Shown here: positions 1-10,597 of the stretch, in pieces | Numbering within the stretch: position 1 is the stretch's first letter | Layout of the letters: each line of letters begins with the position of its first letter | Origin: Arcanobacterium wilhelmae | GTDB lineage: Bacteria > Actinomycetota > Actinomycetes > Actinomycetales > Actinomycetaceae | Length of the DNA stretch: 64,000 nt | Direction: 5' to 3' | NCBI RefSeq assembly: GCF_029632765.1 | Contig: NZ_CP121247.1 | Span: 558,001-622,000 of the forward strand | Program-made: the position numbers and the translations under genes | The notes under the pieces: model-generated | Seen by the model: only the letters and a program-made list of their open reading frames with translations | What the model was told of the DNA's origin: nothing | The model's database searches: none

Positions 1-1499
1 TTCCGGCCGATATGCTCGAGAAGGCGGAGGAGTACCGCGCCGAGCTCATCGAGACCATCGCAGAGAACGACGAGGAGCTTCTCGAGAAGTACCTCGGCGG
101 CGAAGAGCCCACCATTGACGAGATGAAGGCAGTGATTCGCCGCCTGACCATCGCTTCGGAGGCGTTCCCGGTGTTCGCCGGCTCGGCATACAAGAACATT
201 GGCGTGCAGCCCGTGCTGGATGCGGTTGTGGATTACCTCCCGTCCCCGCTCGATATCGGCGCTGTGCACGGCCACGATCCGAAGGATGAGGATGTTGAGC
301 TTACGCGCGAGCCGTCCGAGGACGCTCCGTTCGCAGCCCTCGCCTTCAAGATTGCTGTCCACCCGTTCTTCGGCCGTCTGACCTTCGTTCGTATTTACTC
401 GGGCAAGGTTGCTCAGGGCGATCAGGTCCTGAACGCGTCGAAGGGCAAGAAGGAGCGTATCGGCAAGATCTTCCAGATGCACTCCAACAAGGAGAACCCG
501 GTCGATGAGGCACATGCAGGCCACATCTACGCTGTTGTTGGTCTGAAGGACACCACCACCGGTGATTCGCTGACCGACATCAACCACCCGATCTCGCTCG
601 AGTCGATGACCTTCCCGGATCCCGTTATCCACGTGGCCATCGAGCCGAAGTCGAAGGCTGACCAGGAGAAGCTGGGTATCGCTATCCAGAAGCTCGCCGA
701 AGAGGATCCGACCTTCACGGTCCGTCTCGACGACGAGTCCGGCCAGACCGTCATCGGCGGCATGGGCGAGCTCCACCTCGACATCCTCGTTGATCGTATG
801 CGCCGCGAGTTCAAGGTGGACGCGAACGTTGGTTCCCCGATGGTTGCATACCGTGAGACCATCCGCGGCACTGCAAAGTCCGTTGAGTACACTCACAAGA
901 AGCAGACCGGTGGTTCGGGCCAGTTCGCAAAGGTTATTGTCACCTTCGAGCCTCTCGAGGAGAACGAAGAGGGCAACACCTACGAGTTTGTCGACGCCGT
1001 TACCGGCGGCCGCGTGCCGCGCGAGTACATTCCGTCGGTCGATGCTGGTATTCAGGCAGCCATGGAGAACGGCGTTCTTGCCGGTTACCCGATGGTGAAC
1101 GTGAAGGCCACGCTCGAAGACGGTGCGTACCACGACGTCGATTCCTCCGAAATGGCGTTCAAGATCGCCGGCCAGATGGTGTTCCGCGAGGGCGCTAAGC
1201 GCGCTAAGCCGGTCATCCTCGAGCCTGTGATGGACGTGGAGGTTCGTACTCCTGAGGAGTACATGGGAGATGTGATCGGCGATCTTAACTCCCGCCGTGG
1301 TCAGATCTCCTCGATGGAGGACGCGACGGGCGTGAAGATCGTTCGCGCTCTCGTTCCGCTTTCCGAAATGTTTGGTTACATTGGCGATCTGCGTTCGAAG
1401 ACGCAGGGTCGCGCAGTGTACACCATGCAGTTCGCAAAGTACCAGGAGGTTCCGAAGGCTGTGTCCGACGAAATCATCCAGAAGACCCGTGGCGAGTGA
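1..1499 (+). CDS. fusA: Elongation factor G, 5'-truncated by the window edge
   Basis: EF-G is the cytoplasmic GTPase that translocates tRNA and mRNA on the ribosome and, with RRF, recycles ribosomes. The reading frame is open from the first base (Pro-Ala-Asp precede the Met at 12), so the GTPase domain core lies outside the window. What remains is about 498 residues, the C-terminal part of domain G and domains II to V. The [11 protein letters not shown] stretch of domain III and the terminal domain IV/V region with [14 protein letters not shown] are clear. It ends with TGA at 1497-1499, 116 bases before tuf, the usual str-operon order. Identity is certain; only the start is unseen. Confidence 0.97.
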   Translation, partial: PADMLEKAEEYRAELIETIAENDEELLEKYLGGEEPTIDEMKAVIRRLTIASEAFPVFAGSAYKNIGVQPVLDAVVDYLPSPLDIGAVHGHDPKDEDVELTREPSEDAPFAALAFKIAVHPFFGRLTFVRIYSGKVAQGDQVLNASKGKKERIGKIFQMHSNKENPVDEAHAGHIYAVVGLKDTTTGDSLTDINHPISLESMTFPDPVIHVAIEPKSKADQEKLGIAIQKLAEEDPTFTVRLDDESGQTVIGGMGELHLDILVDRMRREFKVDANVGSPMVAYRETIRGTAKSVEYTHKKQTGGSGQFAKVIVTFEPLEENEEGNTYEFVDAVTGGRVPREYIPSVDAGIQAAMENGVLAGYPMVNVKATLEDGAYHDVDSSEMAFKIAGQMVFREGAKRAKPVILEPVMDVEVRTPEEYMGDVIGDLNSRRGQISSMEDATGVKIVRALVPLSEMFGYIGDLRSKTQGRAVYTMQFAKYQEVPKAVSDEIIQKTRGE

Positions 1500-1615
1500 G
1501 CCAACAGGTACATTACAATAAACAAGTAACCAGTAGGTTCTAGCCTCGGGTATGGGAGTGTGTGCTTCCGTCCCAAAGCTGTACAACCAATCAATCGAAT
1601 CCCAGGAGGGGAATA

Positions 1616-2806
1616 GTGGCCAAGGCCAAGTACGACAAGTCCAAGCCGCATATGAACATCGGCACCATCGGTCACGTCGATCACGGTAAGACGACGACGA
1701 CCGCTGCTATCACCAAGGTTCTCGCGGATAAGTACCCGGATCTGAACGAGTTCACCCCGTTCGACCAGGTCGACAACGCTCCCGAGGAGCGCCAGCGTGG
1801 TATTACCATCAACGTTTCGCACGTTGAGTACCAGACCGAGAAGCGTCACTACGCTCACGTGGACGCCCCGGGCCACGCCGATTACATCAAGAACATGATT
1901 ACCGGCGCTGCTCAGATGGACGGCGCAATCCTCGTGGTTGCTGCTACCGACGGCCCGATGGCTCAGACCCGCGAGCACGTGCTGCTCGCTCGCCAGGTGG
2001 GCGTGCCGCAGATCATCGTGGCTCTGAACAAGGCTGACATGGTCGATGACGAGGAGCTCCTCGAGCTCGTCGAGATGGAGGTTCGTGACCTCCTCTCGTC
2101 GCAGGAGTACCCGGGCGACGACCTCCCGGTCGTCAAGATCTCGGCTCTCAAGGCTCTCGAGGGCGACGAGAAGTGGACCGCTTCCATCGAGGAGCTCATG
2201 GATCAGGTCGACAACTACTTCGACGACCCGGTTCGCGATCTCGACAAGCCGTTCCTCATGCCAATCGAGGACGTCTTCACGATCACCGGCCGCGGCACCG
2301 TTGTGACCGGCCGTGTTGAGCGTGGCCAGCTGAACCTGAACGAGGAAGTCGAGATTCTCGGCATCCGCGCTCCGCAGAAGACCACCGTTACCGGTATCGA
2401 GATGTTCCACAAGCAGATGGACTACGCTGAGGCTGGCGAGAACTGTGGCCTCCTCCTGCGTGGCACCAAGCGTGAGGAAGTTGAGCGTGGCCAGGTTGTG
2501 GCTAAGCCGGGTTCGATCACCCCGCACACCAACTTCGAGGCACAGGTTTACGTGCTGAAGAAGGAAGAGGGCGGCCGTCACAACCCGTTCTTCTCGAACT
2601 ACCGTCCGCAGTTCTACTTCCGTACCACGGACGTGACCGGTATCATCACCCTCCCGGAGGGCACCGAGATGGTCATGCCTGGCGACAACACTGAGATGAC
2701 CGTTGAGCTCATCCAGCCGATTGCTATGGAAGAGGGCCTCGGCTTCGCTATCCGCGAGGGTGGCCACACCGTGGGTTCAGGCCGTGTTATCAAGATCATC
2801 AAGTGA
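1616..2806 (+). CDS. tuf: Elongation factor Tu
   Basis: EF-Tu delivers aminoacyl-tRNA to the ribosomal A site as a GTP complex. The protein has 396 residues, standard for the family. G1 is GHVDHGKT at residues 19-26, followed by DAPGHADY (G3) and NKAD (G4), then the beta-barrel domains. I chose the GTG at 1616 because AGGAGG at 1604-1609 lies six bases upstream and the product starts [20 protein letters not shown]; the longer frame from 1562 adds a non-homologous tail. The gene follows fusA and is closed by a strong terminator. Confidence 0.98.
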   Translation: MAKAKYDKSKPHMNIGTIGHVDHGKTTTTAAITKVLADKYPDLNEFTPFDQVDNAPEERQRGITINVSHVEYQTEKRHYAHVDAPGHADYIKNMITGAAQMDGAILVVAATDGPMAQTREHVLLARQVGVPQIIVALNKADMVDDEELLELVEMEVRDLLSSQEYPGDDLPVVKISALKALEGDEKWTASIEELMDQVDNYFDDPVRDLDKPFLMPIEDVFTITGRGTVVTGRVERGQLNLNEEVEILGIRAPQKTTVTGIEMFHKQMDYAEAGENCGLLLRGTKREEVERGQVVAKPGSITPHTNFEAQVYVLKKEEGGRHNPFFSNYRPQFYFRTTDVTGIITLPEGTEMVMPGDNTEMTVELIQPIAMEEGLGFAIREGGHTVGSGRVIKIIK

Positions 2807-2834
2807 TGATCTGAGCTCACAGGGTTAAAACCTC

Positions 2835-2873
2835 AAGGGCCCCGATGCTCAAGCATCGGGGCCCTTCCTTTTT
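2835..2873 (+). terminator. Rho-independent terminator after tuf
   Basis: A perfect 15-bp stem (2835-2849 with 2852-2866) and a two-base loop is followed by CCTTTTT. It closes the str operon before the accessory gene on the opposite strand. Confidence 0.93.
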
Positions 2874-2927
2874 GTGCTCGTGAGCAGTGTTTTGTGGAAA
2901 GTGCTTGCTGCACGATAGAGCTACGAA

Positions 2928-3554
2928 TCAGTAAGGTCGCACGCCGGGTGCAACGGGAGCAAACGTAGTTGCTTCCATTCGATGATGCATGAATCCGTCG
3001 TTCCACAGAAGCTCGGCGACGCCGGGTGTGAGGATAGGTAAGAGTTTGGGATTAGTCTCGTAGTCACCGGGTTCGCATTGGAGGTCGAAACCGTCTTCGT
3101 CGACGACGACGATTGCGCCGATATGGCCGGGAGATTCTGGTGAAAGCAGAATGTACTCACGCGAGCTTGCTCGATAGCGCGGATCGGAACCACCGGTTTC
3201 GAGGAATCGCCACATGGTTCCGTTGAGGACGATGTGGATTGATGCCCGACACCAGTGTGACCCCTCGCCGACAACCACGACGGCAAATTGGCCCTCTGTG
3301 AGAACGATCTGGTTGTCGAGCGGCATTGGCTCCGTAAAGCTTTTGGGGGACACATGGAATCTGGAAAATGGATTGTCCCAGTCGTAAAATCGCGTAGCTA
3401 TGTCAGGGTCGTACCATTGCACCATGAAATCGCCCTCGCGGTCCGATAGGGGAGCGATTGCTGCCCCGGCTGCGATCCTTTTGGATACCGTTCCCTCCTT
3501 GACTGGCAACAGTAGATAGCCAAGTGGAGCGTTCCGTGTAAATTCATAAATCAT
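2928..3554 (-). CDS. Orphan protein, 208 aa, in an AT-rich island between tuf and rpsJ
   Basis: I do not recognise this protein. The start is set by GGAGG at 3564-3560, five bases before the ATG at 3554; the frame stays open to 3788 but that extension is low-quality sequence. The product begins MIYEFTRNAPLGYLLLPVKEG and is rich in aromatic and acidic residues (VQWYDPDIATRFYDWDNPFSRFH), with no signal peptide, membrane segment or nucleotide-binding motif visible. It lies antisense between tuf and the S10 operon, which are normally close. The bases around its start are strikingly AT-rich (16 G+C of 60 in 3541-3600), suggesting acquisition. A stand-alone immunity-type or phage-derived protein is possible but unproven. 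Confidence 0.7.
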   Translation of the reverse strand: MIYEFTRNAPLGYLLLPVKEGTVSKRIAAGAAIAPLSDREGDFMVQWYDPDIATRFYDWDNPFSRFHVSPKSFTEPMPLDNQIVLTEGQFAVVVVGEGSHWCRASIHIVLNGTMWRFLETGGSDPRYRASSREYILLSPESPGHIGAIVVVDEDGFDLQCEPGDYETNPKLLPILTPGVAELLWNDGFMHHRMEATTFAPVAPGVRPY

Positions 3555-4008
3555 ATTATCCTCCATTAGTTGTTGGTAGTCTATTATTTCATCTTCGTAT
3601 AAGTGAACCTTAAATATTTCCAAAACTGTGGATAGTGTGCGATGGATGACGGCAAAATATGTTAAGGCATGGTCGTGTGTGGGCTCACAGCACGAGAACT
3701 GGCTACGTGACGAGTGTGCTGGTACCGTATGGAGGGTTCGAGTCCGGAGGCGCAATTGCTGAGAGTCCGCGGGAGTGTGGTTCGACACGATCTTGCGGAC
3801 GAGTTTGGTGGAAACGGTGAATTTCTGCCATACTGGTGTAGTTGCCCGGGAGGGCTGTAAGAACTTGGCCGATCTGCAAAAGCAGACCGGTACATTAAGA
3901 GGTTCATCAAAATCACATAGGGCTTGACGGATTGCGACTCATCATCGCGGTGCACGCCCATGCGTATGGGATTTTGGTTAACCGCGGTAGAGAGAGGGAG
4001 ACGACGCC
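3555..4008. other. 454-base region without a supported gene; S10 operon leader
   Basis: The left part (to about 3700) is AT-rich and belongs with the orphan gene. The right part is the likely promoter and leader of the S10 operon. A weak promoter candidate is TTGGTG at 3805-3810 and CATACT at 3829-3834 (18-base spacer). Downstream are a 9-bp hairpin with one mismatch and an AAAA loop (3869-3877 with 3882-3890) and a 5-bp hairpin (3957-3961 with 3966-3970) followed by ATTTTGG. In E. coli the S10 leader binds L4 for autogenous control; whether this leader does so is inference. Confidence 0.4.
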
Positions 4009-4317
4009 ATGGCGGGACAAAAGATCCGCATCCGTCTGAAGTCTTATGACCACGAGGTCATCGACAACGCAGCGAAAAAGCTCGTCGACGAAGTTACCCG
4101 TACTGGAGCGTCTGTTGTGGGACCCGTTCCGTTGCCGACCGAGAAGAATGTCTTCACGGTCATTCGCTCGCCCCACAAGTACAAGGACAGTCGCGAGGCG
4201 TTTGAAATGCGTACGCACAAGCGCCTGATCGACATCGTCGATCCGACCCTGAAGACCATCGATACCCTGCGTCGTCTGGATTTACCGGCCGATGTCAGCG
4301 TCGATATTACGCTCTGA
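4009..4317 (+). CDS. rpsJ: 30S ribosomal protein S10
   Basis: S10 (uS10) is a 30S head protein that also serves as NusE in antitermination. At 102 residues it is full length, beginning [19 protein letters not shown], the universal S10 N-terminus. A purine-rich GAGAGAGGGAG run lies just before the ATG. It is the first gene of the long ribosomal operon, 11 bases before rplC, and is preceded by a leader of possibly 170 bases. Confidence 0.98.
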   Translation: MAGQKIRIRLKSYDHEVIDNAAKKLVDEVTRTGASVVGPVPLPTEKNVFTVIRSPHKYKDSREAFEMRTHKRLIDIVDPTLKTIDTLRRLDLPADVSVDITL

Positions 4318-4328
4318 GGTAACGCATT

Positions 4329-5000
4329 ATGACCAAGAAAATTACTTTTGCGCCGCAGAAGCCTGCTTACAAGGCGCTTCTCGGTACCAAGCTGGGTATG
4401 ACCCAGGTGTGGGACGACGAGGGTAAGCTCGTCCCCGTCACCGTGGTGTCTGTTGGAAAGAACGTTGTGACGCAGATCCGCACCCCTGAGGTCGACGGAT
4501 ACGCCGCCGTTCAGATCGGCTCCGGTGAGCTGAAGAATAAGAACGTGACCAAGCCGCTCGCTGGCCACTTCGAGAAGGCCGGTGTGACCCCGCGCCGCCA
4601 CGTCGCGGAGATCCGCACCGAGGACGCTGCCGAGTACACGCTCGGTCAGGAGCTCGGTGTGGAGACTTTCGAGGCTGGCGCGTCGGTGGACGTTATCGGT
4701 AAGTCGAAGGGTAAGGGCTTCGCCGGCGTCATGAAGCGCCACGGCTTTGCTGGCGTTTCCGCTTCGCACGGTGCTCACCGTAACCACCGCAAGCCGGGCT
4801 CGATTGGCGCTTGCGCCACCCCGTCCCGTGTGTTCCGCGGTATGCGCATGGCTGGCCGTATGGGCTCCGCCCGCGTCACCGTGCAGAATCTGACCATTCA
4901 CGCGATCGACGCCGAGAACAACCTGCTTCTCGTTACCGGTGCTATTCCGGGCCCCAAGGGTGGCGTTGTCGTTGTTCGTTCGTCCGTGAAGGGAGCCTGA
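4329..5000 (+). CDS. rplC: 50S ribosomal protein L3
   Basis: L3 (uL3) binds 23S rRNA near the peptidyl-transferase centre and is one of the first proteins assembled. The 223-residue protein carries [24 protein letters not shown] near the start and the long internal loop with [20 protein letters not shown]. It follows rpsJ by 11 bases and precedes rplD by six, in the standard S10 operon order. Confidence 0.97.
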   Translation: MTKKITFAPQKPAYKALLGTKLGMTQVWDDEGKLVPVTVVSVGKNVVTQIRTPEVDGYAAVQIGSGELKNKNVTKPLAGHFEKAGVTPRRHVAEIRTEDAAEYTLGQELGVETFEAGASVDVIGKSKGKGFAGVMKRHGFAGVSASHGAHRNHRKPGSIGACATPSRVFRGMRMAGRMGSARVTVQNLTIHAIDAENNLLLVTGAIPGPKGGVVVVRSSVKGA

Positions 5001-5006
5001 TTTTAA

Positions 5007-5654
5007 ATGGCAGACTTCAAGGTAGACGTGCTTGACGCAACCGGCAAGAAGACCGGCGACGTTACACTGGCAGCGGAGCTGTTTGATCTTGAGATCAACA
5101 TTCCGCTGATCCACCAGGTTGTTGTTGCTCAGCTTGCTGCTGCTCGTCAGGGCACTCACAAGACCAAGACCCGCGCTGAAGTTTCCGGCGGCGGTGTGAA
5201 GCCGTTCAAGCAGAAGGGTACCGGTCGCGCCCGCCAGGGTTCGATCCGTGCACCGCACTTCACCGGCGGCGGCATCGTTCACGGCCCGCAGCCGCGTTCC
5301 TATGCGCAGCGCACCCCCAAGAAGATGATTGCCGCGGCACTTCGCCAGGCACTGTCGGATCGCGCTCGTAACGGCCGCATCCACGTCGTGACCGAATTCC
5401 TCGGCGGCGAGAAGCCCTCGACGAAGACCGCCCTTGGCCTTCTGAACAAGGTGGCACAGTCGGGTAACGCTCTCGTCGTTATTGAGCGTTCGGATGATCT
5501 CTCGGCGCTGTCGCTGCGAAACGCGCAGGAAGCACACGTGCTGTACGCCGATCAGCTCAATGCCTACGACGTTCTTGTTGCCGACGACGTCATCTTCACC
5601 GAGGCTGCCCTCAACAACTGGGTTGCCGCTAACTCGAAGGAGGCCACGAAGTGA
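5007..5654 (+). CDS. rplD: 50S ribosomal protein L4
   Basis: L4 (uL4) lines the nascent-chain exit tunnel, and in some bacteria represses its own operon. The 215-residue protein shows the tunnel-loop segment [25 protein letters not shown]. Its TGA overlaps the GTG start of rplW, so the two genes are translationally coupled. Confidence 0.97.
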   Translation: MADFKVDVLDATGKKTGDVTLAAELFDLEINIPLIHQVVVAQLAAARQGTHKTKTRAEVSGGGVKPFKQKGTGRARQGSIRAPHFTGGGIVHGPQPRSYAQRTPKKMIAAALRQALSDRARNGRIHVVTEFLGGEKPSTKTALGLLNKVAQSGNALVVIERSDDLSALSLRNAQEAHVLYADQLNAYDVLVADDVIFTEAALNNWVAANSKEATK

Positions 5655-5965
5655 CCGAGTACGCAGCTTTCAAGAACAAGAATCCGCGTGACATCATTCT
5701 GGCGCCGGTTGCCTCTGAGAAGGCGGCTCGCCTTGAGGACGAGGGTAAGTACACGTTCCTCGTGCACCCGGATTCCAACAAGACCGAGATCAAGCTCGCG
5801 ATTGAGTCGATCTTCAAGGTCAAGGTTGATTCGGTGAACACCCAGAACCGTTACGGCAAGACTCGCCGCACCCGCAACGGCATTGGCCGTCGCAAGGCGA
5901 CGAAGCGCGCCATCGTGACCCTCCGCGAGGGCTCGATCGACATCTACGGTGACATCGTCGGCTGA
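5651..5965 (+). CDS. rplW: 50S ribosomal protein L23
   Basis: L23 (uL23) sits at the tunnel exit and docks trigger factor and SRP. It has 104 residues, with [18 protein letters not shown] at the start and [23 protein letters not shown] in the rRNA-binding part. It starts with GTG inside the rplD stop (GTGA overlap). A 29-base gap containing GACGCCGG separates it from rplB. Confidence 0.97.
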   Translation: MTEYAAFKNKNPRDIILAPVASEKAARLEDEGKYTFLVHPDSNKTEIKLAIESIFKVKVDSVNTQNRYGKTRRTRNGIGRRKATKRAIVTLREGSIDIYGDIVG

Positions 5966-5994
5966 CGCCGGCAGGACTAAGAGGAAAAGAACTC

Positions 5995-6831
5995 ATGGGA
6001 ATTCGTAAGTACAAGCCGACGACCCCGGGTCGTCGCGGTGCGAGCGTTGCCGACTTCGCCGAGATCACTCGATCGACCCCGGAGAAGTCGCTGCTTCGCC
6101 CGCTTCACAAGACTGGTGGCCGCAACAACAACGGCCGCATCACCACCCGCCACAAGGGCGGCGGTCACAAGCGCCAGTACCGCGTGATCGACTTCCGTCG
6201 TCACGACAAGGACGGCGTGCCGGCACGCGTTGCTCATATCGAGTACGATCCGAACCGTACCGCGCGTATTGCTCTTCTGCACTACGCCGACGGCGAGAAG
6301 CGCTACATCCTCGCTCCGAACAAGCTCGTTCAGGGCGCCATGGTGGAGAACGGCCCCTCGGCCGACATCAAGCCGGGCAACAACCTCCCGCTGCGTAACA
6401 TCCCGGTTGGTACCGTGATTCACGCTGTCGAGATGCGCCCGGGTGGCGGCGCCAAGATCGCCCGCTCGGCTGGCACTTCGGTTCAGCTCGTTGCTAAGGA
6501 AGGCAAGCTTGCTCAGCTGCGTATGCCGTCCGGCGAAATCCGCAATGTTGACGCTCGTTGCCGCGCAACGGTTGGCGAAGTCGGCAATGCTGAGCAGTCG
6601 AACATCAACTGGGGCAAGGCTGGCCGCATGCGCTGGAAGGGCGTCCGCCCGACCGTCCGTGGTGTTGTGATGAACCCGTTCGACCACCCGCACGGTGGTG
6701 GCGAGGGCAAGACCTCCGGTGGCCGTCATCCGGTTACGCCGTGGGGTAAGCCTGAGGGTCGTACCCGTCATGCCAACAAGCACAGCGACAAGCTCATTGT
6801 TCGCCGTCGCAAGACCGGTAAGAAGCGCTGA
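5995..6831 (+). CDS. rplB: 50S ribosomal protein L2
   Basis: L2 (uL2) is required for subunit association and peptidyl-transferase assembly. The 278-residue protein starts [18 protein letters not shown]. It has the C-terminal [24 protein letters not shown] motif, whose histidine loop is the conserved functional segment. AAGAGGAAAAGAA precedes the ATG. Confidence 0.98.
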   Translation: MGIRKYKPTTPGRRGASVADFAEITRSTPEKSLLRPLHKTGGRNNNGRITTRHKGGGHKRQYRVIDFRRHDKDGVPARVAHIEYDPNRTARIALLHYADGEKRYILAPNKLVQGAMVENGPSADIKPGNNLPLRNIPVGTVIHAVEMRPGGGAKIARSAGTSVQLVAKEGKLAQLRMPSGEIRNVDARCRATVGEVGNAEQSNINWGKAGRMRWKGVRPTVRGVVMNPFDHPHGGGEGKTSGGRHPVTPWGKPEGRTRHANKHSDKLIVRRRKTGKKR

Positions 6832-6848
6832 TCAGGAGGATATGAGCT

Positions 6849-7130
6849 ATGCCGCGTAGTTTGAAGAAGGGCCCGTTCGTCGACGATCACCTTATGAAGA
6901 AGGTTGATGAGCAGAACGAAAAGGGCACCAAGAACGTTATTAAGACCTGGTCGCGTCGTTCGGTTATCACGCCGGACTTCCTTGGCCACACGTTCGCAGT
7001 CCATGACGGCCGGAAGCATGTTCCGGTGTTCGTCACCGAGTCCATGGTTGGTCACAAGCTCGGCGAGTTCGCCCCGACGCGTACCTTCAAGGGTCACGTC
7101 AAGGACGATCGCAAGGGCCGTCGCCGCTGA
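6849..7130 (+). CDS. rpsS: 30S ribosomal protein S19
   Basis: S19 (uS19) forms a complex with S13 in the 30S head. It has 93 residues and begins [35 protein letters not shown] precedes the chosen ATG; an ATG eight bases earlier is out of frame and is not used. Confidence 0.97.
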   Translation: MPRSLKKGPFVDDHLMKKVDEQNEKGTKNVIKTWSRRSVITPDFLGHTFAVHDGRKHVPVFVTESMVGHKLGEFAPTRTFKGHVKDDRKGRRR

Positions 7131-7147
7131 GGCAAGAGGAGAGAATT

Positions 7148-7507
7148 ATGGAAGCAAAAGCACAGGCGCGTTACGTGCGTGTGACTCCGCAGAAGTCTCG
7201 CCGCGTGGTCAACGAGATCCGTGGCATGCGTGCGCTTGCTGCAGTTGATCTGCTGACTTACGCACCGCAGGCCGTGGCGAAGGATGTGAAGAAGGTTCTC
7301 GAGTCCGCTCTCGCGAACGCTCGTTACGCCGCAGATGCAGCAGGCGAGAAGTTCATGGATGGCGATTTCGTTGTGTCGGCTGCCTACGTTGATGAGGGCC
7401 CCACGATGAAGCGCATCCAGCCGCGTGCACAGGGTCGCGCAAACCGCATCCTGAAGCGCACCAGCCACATCACGGTGGTCGTGTCGAACGAGAAGAAGGG
7501 AGCCTGA
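7148..7507 (+). CDS. rplV: 50S ribosomal protein L22
   Basis: L22 (uL22) lines the exit tunnel; its beta-hairpin is the site of macrolide-resistance changes. The 119-residue protein has [19 protein letters not shown] at the N-terminus and the hairpin region [24 protein letters not shown]. No insertion is visible in the hairpin. It is two bases from rpsC. Confidence 0.97.
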   Translation: MEAKAQARYVRVTPQKSRRVVNEIRGMRALAAVDLLTYAPQAVAKDVKKVLESALANARYAADAAGEKFMDGDFVVSAAYVDEGPTMKRIQPRAQGRANRILKRTSHITVVVSNEKKGA

Positions 7508-7509
7508 TA

Positions 7510-8328
7510 ATGGGACAGAAAGTTAACCCGACCGGTTTCCGCCTCGGTCTGACCACCGAGCACCGTGCGAAGTGGTTTACTGACTCTTCGAAGCCGGGTC
7601 AGTCCTACGCCGATTTCATTGGTGAGGACATCAAGATCCGCAAGATGGTTGAGAAGAACCTCGATCGCGCTGGTATCTCGCGCGTGAATATCGAGCGTCG
7701 TAGCGAGCGCGTGGTCGTGGATATCCACACCGCCCGCCCGGGTATCGTCATCGGCCGCCGTGGCGCCGAGGCCGAGCGCCTTCGCGCAGACCTCGAGAAG
7801 CTGATCGGCAAGGGTATTCACCTCAACATCCTTGATGTGAAGAACCCGGAGGCTGATGCTCAGCTCATCGCCCAGGGCATCGCTGAGCAGCTGGCCGCTC
7901 GTGTTTCGTTCCGTCGCGCAATGCGTAAGTCGATCCAGTCGGCTCAGCGCGCTGGCGTGAAGGGCATTCGCGTGTCGGTTTCGGGCCGCCTTGGTGGCGC
8001 CGAAATGTCGCGTAACGAGTTCTACCTCGAGGGCCGTGTGCCGTTGCACACGCTCCGCGCGAACATTGACTACGGCTTCTACGAGGCAAAGACCACCTTC
8101 GGCCGCATCGGCGTGAAGGTTTGGGTCTACCGTGGGGACATGACCGACGCCGAGTACGAGCGTCAGCTCAACGAGTCGTCGCGCGGCCGTGGCCGTGGCA
8201 ACGGTCGTGGTGGCCGCCGTAACGAGCGCGGTAACCGCGGTGGTCGTGGCAACCGCCAGGAGAACGTGAACAAGGCTGAGGCCCCGAAGGCCGAGCAGCC
8301 CGCTACTACCCAGGAAACGGAGGCCTGA
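7510..8328 (+). CDS. rpsC: 30S ribosomal protein S3 with basic Gly/Arg-rich tail
   Basis: S3 (uS3) is at the mRNA entry channel of the 30S subunit. Residues 1-210 form the KH and C-terminal S3 domains ([22 protein letters not shown]; the KH loop is [16 protein letters not shown]). The last 60 or so residues are a low-complexity tail rich in [11 protein letters not shown] followed by an acidic, Ala/Pro-rich end. This brings the length to 272, longer than the E. coli protein; such tails are common in actinobacterial S3. Confidence 0.97.
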   Translation: MGQKVNPTGFRLGLTTEHRAKWFTDSSKPGQSYADFIGEDIKIRKMVEKNLDRAGISRVNIERRSERVVVDIHTARPGIVIGRRGAEAERLRADLEKLIGKGIHLNILDVKNPEADAQLIAQGIAEQLAARVSFRRAMRKSIQSAQRAGVKGIRVSVSGRLGGAEMSRNEFYLEGRVPLHTLRANIDYGFYEAKTTFGRIGVKVWVYRGDMTDAEYERQLNESSRGRGRGNGRGGRRNERGNRGGRGNRQENVNKAEAPKAEQPATTQETEA

Positions 8329-8333
8329 GTTCA

Positions 8334-8750
8334 ATGCTCATTCCCCGCCGCACAAAGCACCGTAAGCAGCACCGTCCGACCCGTTCGGGTATGTCCAAGG
8401 GCGGCAACACCTTGGCCTTTGGCGAATACGGCATCCAGGCCCTCGAGCCGGCCTACGTCACCAACCGCCAGATCGAAGCAGCTCGTATTGCGATGACTCG
8501 TCACATCAAGCGTGGCGGTAAGGTGTGGATCAACATCTTCCCGGATCGCCCGCTGACCCAGAAGCCGCTCGGTACCCGAATGGGTTCCGGTAAGGGCGCT
8601 GTTGAATGGTGGATCGCAAATGTGAAGCCGGGCCGTGTTCTCTTTGAACTCGGTGGCGTCGACGAGAACCTGGCCCGCGAGGCCATGTCTCGTGCAATGC
8701 ACAAGCTTCCGATGAAGACCCGTTTTATTACCCGAGAGGATGGTGAATGA
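8334..8750 (+). CDS. rplP: 50S ribosomal protein L16
   Basis: L16 (uL16) is a late-assembly protein near the A-site tRNA elbow. The 138-residue sequence starts [24 protein letters not shown] and includes [21 protein letters not shown], the tRNA-facing loop. Its TGA overlaps the ATG of rpmC (ATGA), so the two are translationally coupled. Confidence 0.97.
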   Translation: MLIPRRTKHRKQHRPTRSGMSKGGNTLAFGEYGIQALEPAYVTNRQIEAARIAMTRHIKRGGKVWINIFPDRPLTQKPLGTRMGSGKGAVEWWIANVKPGRVLFELGGVDENLAREAMSRAMHKLPMKTRFITREDGE

Positions 8751-8980
8751 TGGCTAAGGGCATCAGCACCGCAGAGCTCGACAAGCTCACCGATGCGCAG
8801 CTCGCAGAGCGCCTTGGGGAGTCGAAGGAAGAACTGTTCAACCTTCGTTTCTCCGCCGTGACCCACCGTCTCGAAGACAGCGGTCGCCTGAAGGAAGTTC
8901 GCCGCGAAATCGCACGTATCTACACCGTTGCCCGCGAGCGTGAGTTGGGCATCCGCACCGCTCCGTCGGCAAAGAAGTGA
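8747..8980 (+). CDS. rpmC: 50S ribosomal protein L29
   Basis: L29 (uL29) is a small helical protein at the tunnel exit beside L23. It has 77 residues from the ATG at 8747; a second in-frame ATG at 8750 is equally possible. AGAGGA at 8735-8740 fits either start. The core is [38 protein letters not shown]. Confidence 0.95.
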   Translation: MMAKGISTAELDKLTDAQLAERLGESKEELFNLRFSAVTHRLEDSGRLKEVRREIARIYTVARERELGIRTAPSAKK

Positions 8981-8988
8981 GGAACTTA

Positions 8989-9264
8989 ATGAGCGAGCAG
9001 ATTGAAACGACCCAGCGCAATTACCGCAAGGTTCGCACGGGCTACGTTGTCAGTGAGAAAATGGACAAGACCATCGTGGTCGAGGTTAACGATCGCCGTA
9101 AGCACCCGCTTTACGGTAAGGTCATGACTCGTACGACAAAGGTTAAGGCTCACGACGAGAACAATGAGGCTCACCTCGGCGATCTCGTCCGTATCATGGA
9201 GACCCGCCCGCTGTCTGCGACCAAGCACTTCCGCCTGGTCGAGATCATCGAGCGAGCAAAGTGA
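8989..9264 (+). CDS. rpsQ: 30S ribosomal protein S17
   Basis: S17 (uS17) is a primary 16S rRNA-binding protein with an OB fold. I chose the ATG at 8989 because GAGGA at 8979-8983 sits five bases upstream; a GTG at 8977 would overlap that site. The 91-residue product has [21 protein letters not shown] and the loop [23 protein letters not shown] 76-base gap to rplN follows, the longest within this part of the operon. Confidence 0.95.
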   Translation: MSEQIETTQRNYRKVRTGYVVSEKMDKTIVVEVNDRRKHPLYGKVMTRTTKVKAHDENNEAHLGDLVRIMETRPLSATKHFRLVEIIERAK

Positions 9265-9340
9265 TCTCGGTTTTCCGAGAAGTAACCCATCCGTTCGGCA
9301 AGGCTCGAAAGAGAACCGGCACGACGACAGGAGATAATAA

Positions 9341-9709
9341 ATGATCCAGCAGGAGTCGCGGCTGAAGGTCGCCGACAACACCGGTGCGAAGGAGATTCTC
9401 ACCATCCGTGTTCTCGGTGGCTCGAAGAGGCGCTACGCCGGAATTGGCGACACGATTGTCGCCACCGTCAAGGATGCTATTCCTGGCGGAAATGTGAAGA
9501 AGGGCGACGTCGTTAAGGCGGTCGTCGTCCGTGCAACGAAGAGCACGCGCCGTGCAGACGGTTCGTACATCAAGTTCGACGAGAACGCGGCAGTGCTCCT
9601 GAAGAACGATAACGAGCCCCGCGGTACCCGTATTTTCGGACCCGTGGCACGCGAGCTGCGTGACAAGAAGTTCATGCGCATCGTGTCGCTCGCTCCGGAG
9701 GTGATCTGA
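9341..9709 (+). CDS. rplN: 50S ribosomal protein L14
   Basis: L14 (uL14) lies at the subunit interface and makes inter-subunit bridges with 16S rRNA. The 122-residue protein begins [20 protein letters not shown], essentially the family consensus. GACAGGAGATAATAA precedes the ATG. Its TGA shares a base with the start of rplX. Confidence 0.97.
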   Translation: MIQQESRLKVADNTGAKEILTIRVLGGSKRRYAGIGDTIVATVKDAIPGGNVKKGDVVKAVVVRATKSTRRADGSYIKFDENAAVLLKNDNEPRGTRIFGPVARELRDKKFMRIVSLAPEVI

Positions 9710-10053
9710 TGGCGAAGATCAAGAAGGGTGATCTCGTGCAGGTCATCGCTGGTCGCGACAAGGGTCTCCAGGGCCGTGTGCTCGAAGTGGACACCAAGCG
9801 TGACCGCGTGGTTGTCGAGGGCGTGCAGCGCGTGAAGAAGCACACCAAGGTTGGCCGCACTGATCGTGGTGCAGCAACTGGTGGAATCGAGACCGTTGAG
9901 GCTCCGATTCACGTGTCGAACGTTGCGCTGGTTGGCCCGGATAAGAAGCCGATTCGCGTTGGCTTCCGCGAGGTTGAAGTCGAGCGCGATGGTCGTAAGA
10001 AGATCATGCGCGAGCGTATCGGCCGCCGCGCAGGAGAGGAGATCGAGCTGTGA
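9709..10053 (+). CDS. rplX: 50S ribosomal protein L24
   Basis: L24 (uL24) initiates 50S assembly. The 114-residue protein has a KOW motif at the N-terminus ([24 protein letters not shown]) and [15 protein letters not shown] further on. It overlaps rplN by one base (TGATG) and rplE by four (GTGA). Confidence 0.97.
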   Translation: MAKIKKGDLVQVIAGRDKGLQGRVLEVDTKRDRVVVEGVQRVKKHTKVGRTDRGAATGGIETVEAPIHVSNVALVGPDKKPIRVGFREVEVERDGRKKIMRERIGRRAGEEIEL

Positions 10054-10595
10054 CCCCTCGGAAGAAGGCACTGTACAAGGACGAGATCGTCGCGAAGCTC
10101 CAGGAGGAGTTCAAGTACGAGAACGTCTCGCTCATCCCCGGCCTGTCGAAGATCGTTGTGAACATGGGTGTCGGCGACGCCGCCCGTGATTCGAAGGTGC
10201 TTGACGGCGCTATCGCCGACATCACCGCGATCACCGGCCAGAAGCCGCAGGTGACCAAGGCTCGCAAGTCGATCGCACAGTTTAAGCTTCGCGAGGGCCA
10301 GCCGATTGGCTGCCACGTGACGCTTCGTGGCGATCGTATGTGGGAGTTCCTTGATCGTCTGCTCTCGACCGCACTGCCGCGTATTCGCGACTTCCGCGGT
10401 CTGTCCGCTCAGCAGTTCGACGGCAATGGCAACTACACCTTCGGTCTGACGGAACAGTCTGTGTTCCACGAGATCGACATGGACAAGATTGATCGTGTCC
10501 GTGGCATGGATATCACCGTTGTCACCACCGCAAAGACCGATGATGAGGGCCGCTCGCTTCTGAAGCACCTCGGATTCCCGTTTAAGGAGAACTGA
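10050..10595 (+). CDS. rplE: 50S ribosomal protein L5
   Basis: L5 (uL5) binds 5S rRNA and contacts P-site tRNA. The 181-residue protein begins with GTG inside the rplX stop. It carries [46 protein letters not shown] and [23 protein letters not shown], all family hallmarks. Confidence 0.97.
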   Translation: MTPRKKALYKDEIVAKLQEEFKYENVSLIPGLSKIVVNMGVGDAARDSKVLDGAIADITAITGQKPQVTKARKSIAQFKLREGQPIGCHVTLRGDRMWEFLDRLLSTALPRIRDFRGLSAQQFDGNGNYTFGLTEQSVFHEIDMDKIDRVRGMDITVVTTAKTDDEGRSLLKHLGFPFKEN

Positions 10596-10597
10596 CA

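Noticed and set aside
1376..2767. 463-codon frame opposite tuf
   Set aside because: It is the mirror of the codon-biased tuf gene, has no homology or ribosome site, and overlaps it entirely.
3735..3745. GGTTCGAGTCC, resembling a tRNA T-loop
   Set aside because: The flanking bases do not form a T-arm or acceptor stem and no anticodon or D-arm is found upstream, so it is not a tRNA; an old attachment-site relic cannot be shown.
3555..3788. Upstream extension of the orphan gene to 3788
   Set aside because: The strong ribosome site at 3564-3560 marks the start at 3554, and the extension lacks protein-like composition.
3924..3929. TTGACG as -35 of an S10 promoter
   Set aside because: No -10-like hexamer lies 16-19 bases downstream.
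4044..5537. 497-codon frame opposite rpsJ-rplC-rplD
   Set aside because: Shadow of three ribosomal genes caused by GC-biased third positions.
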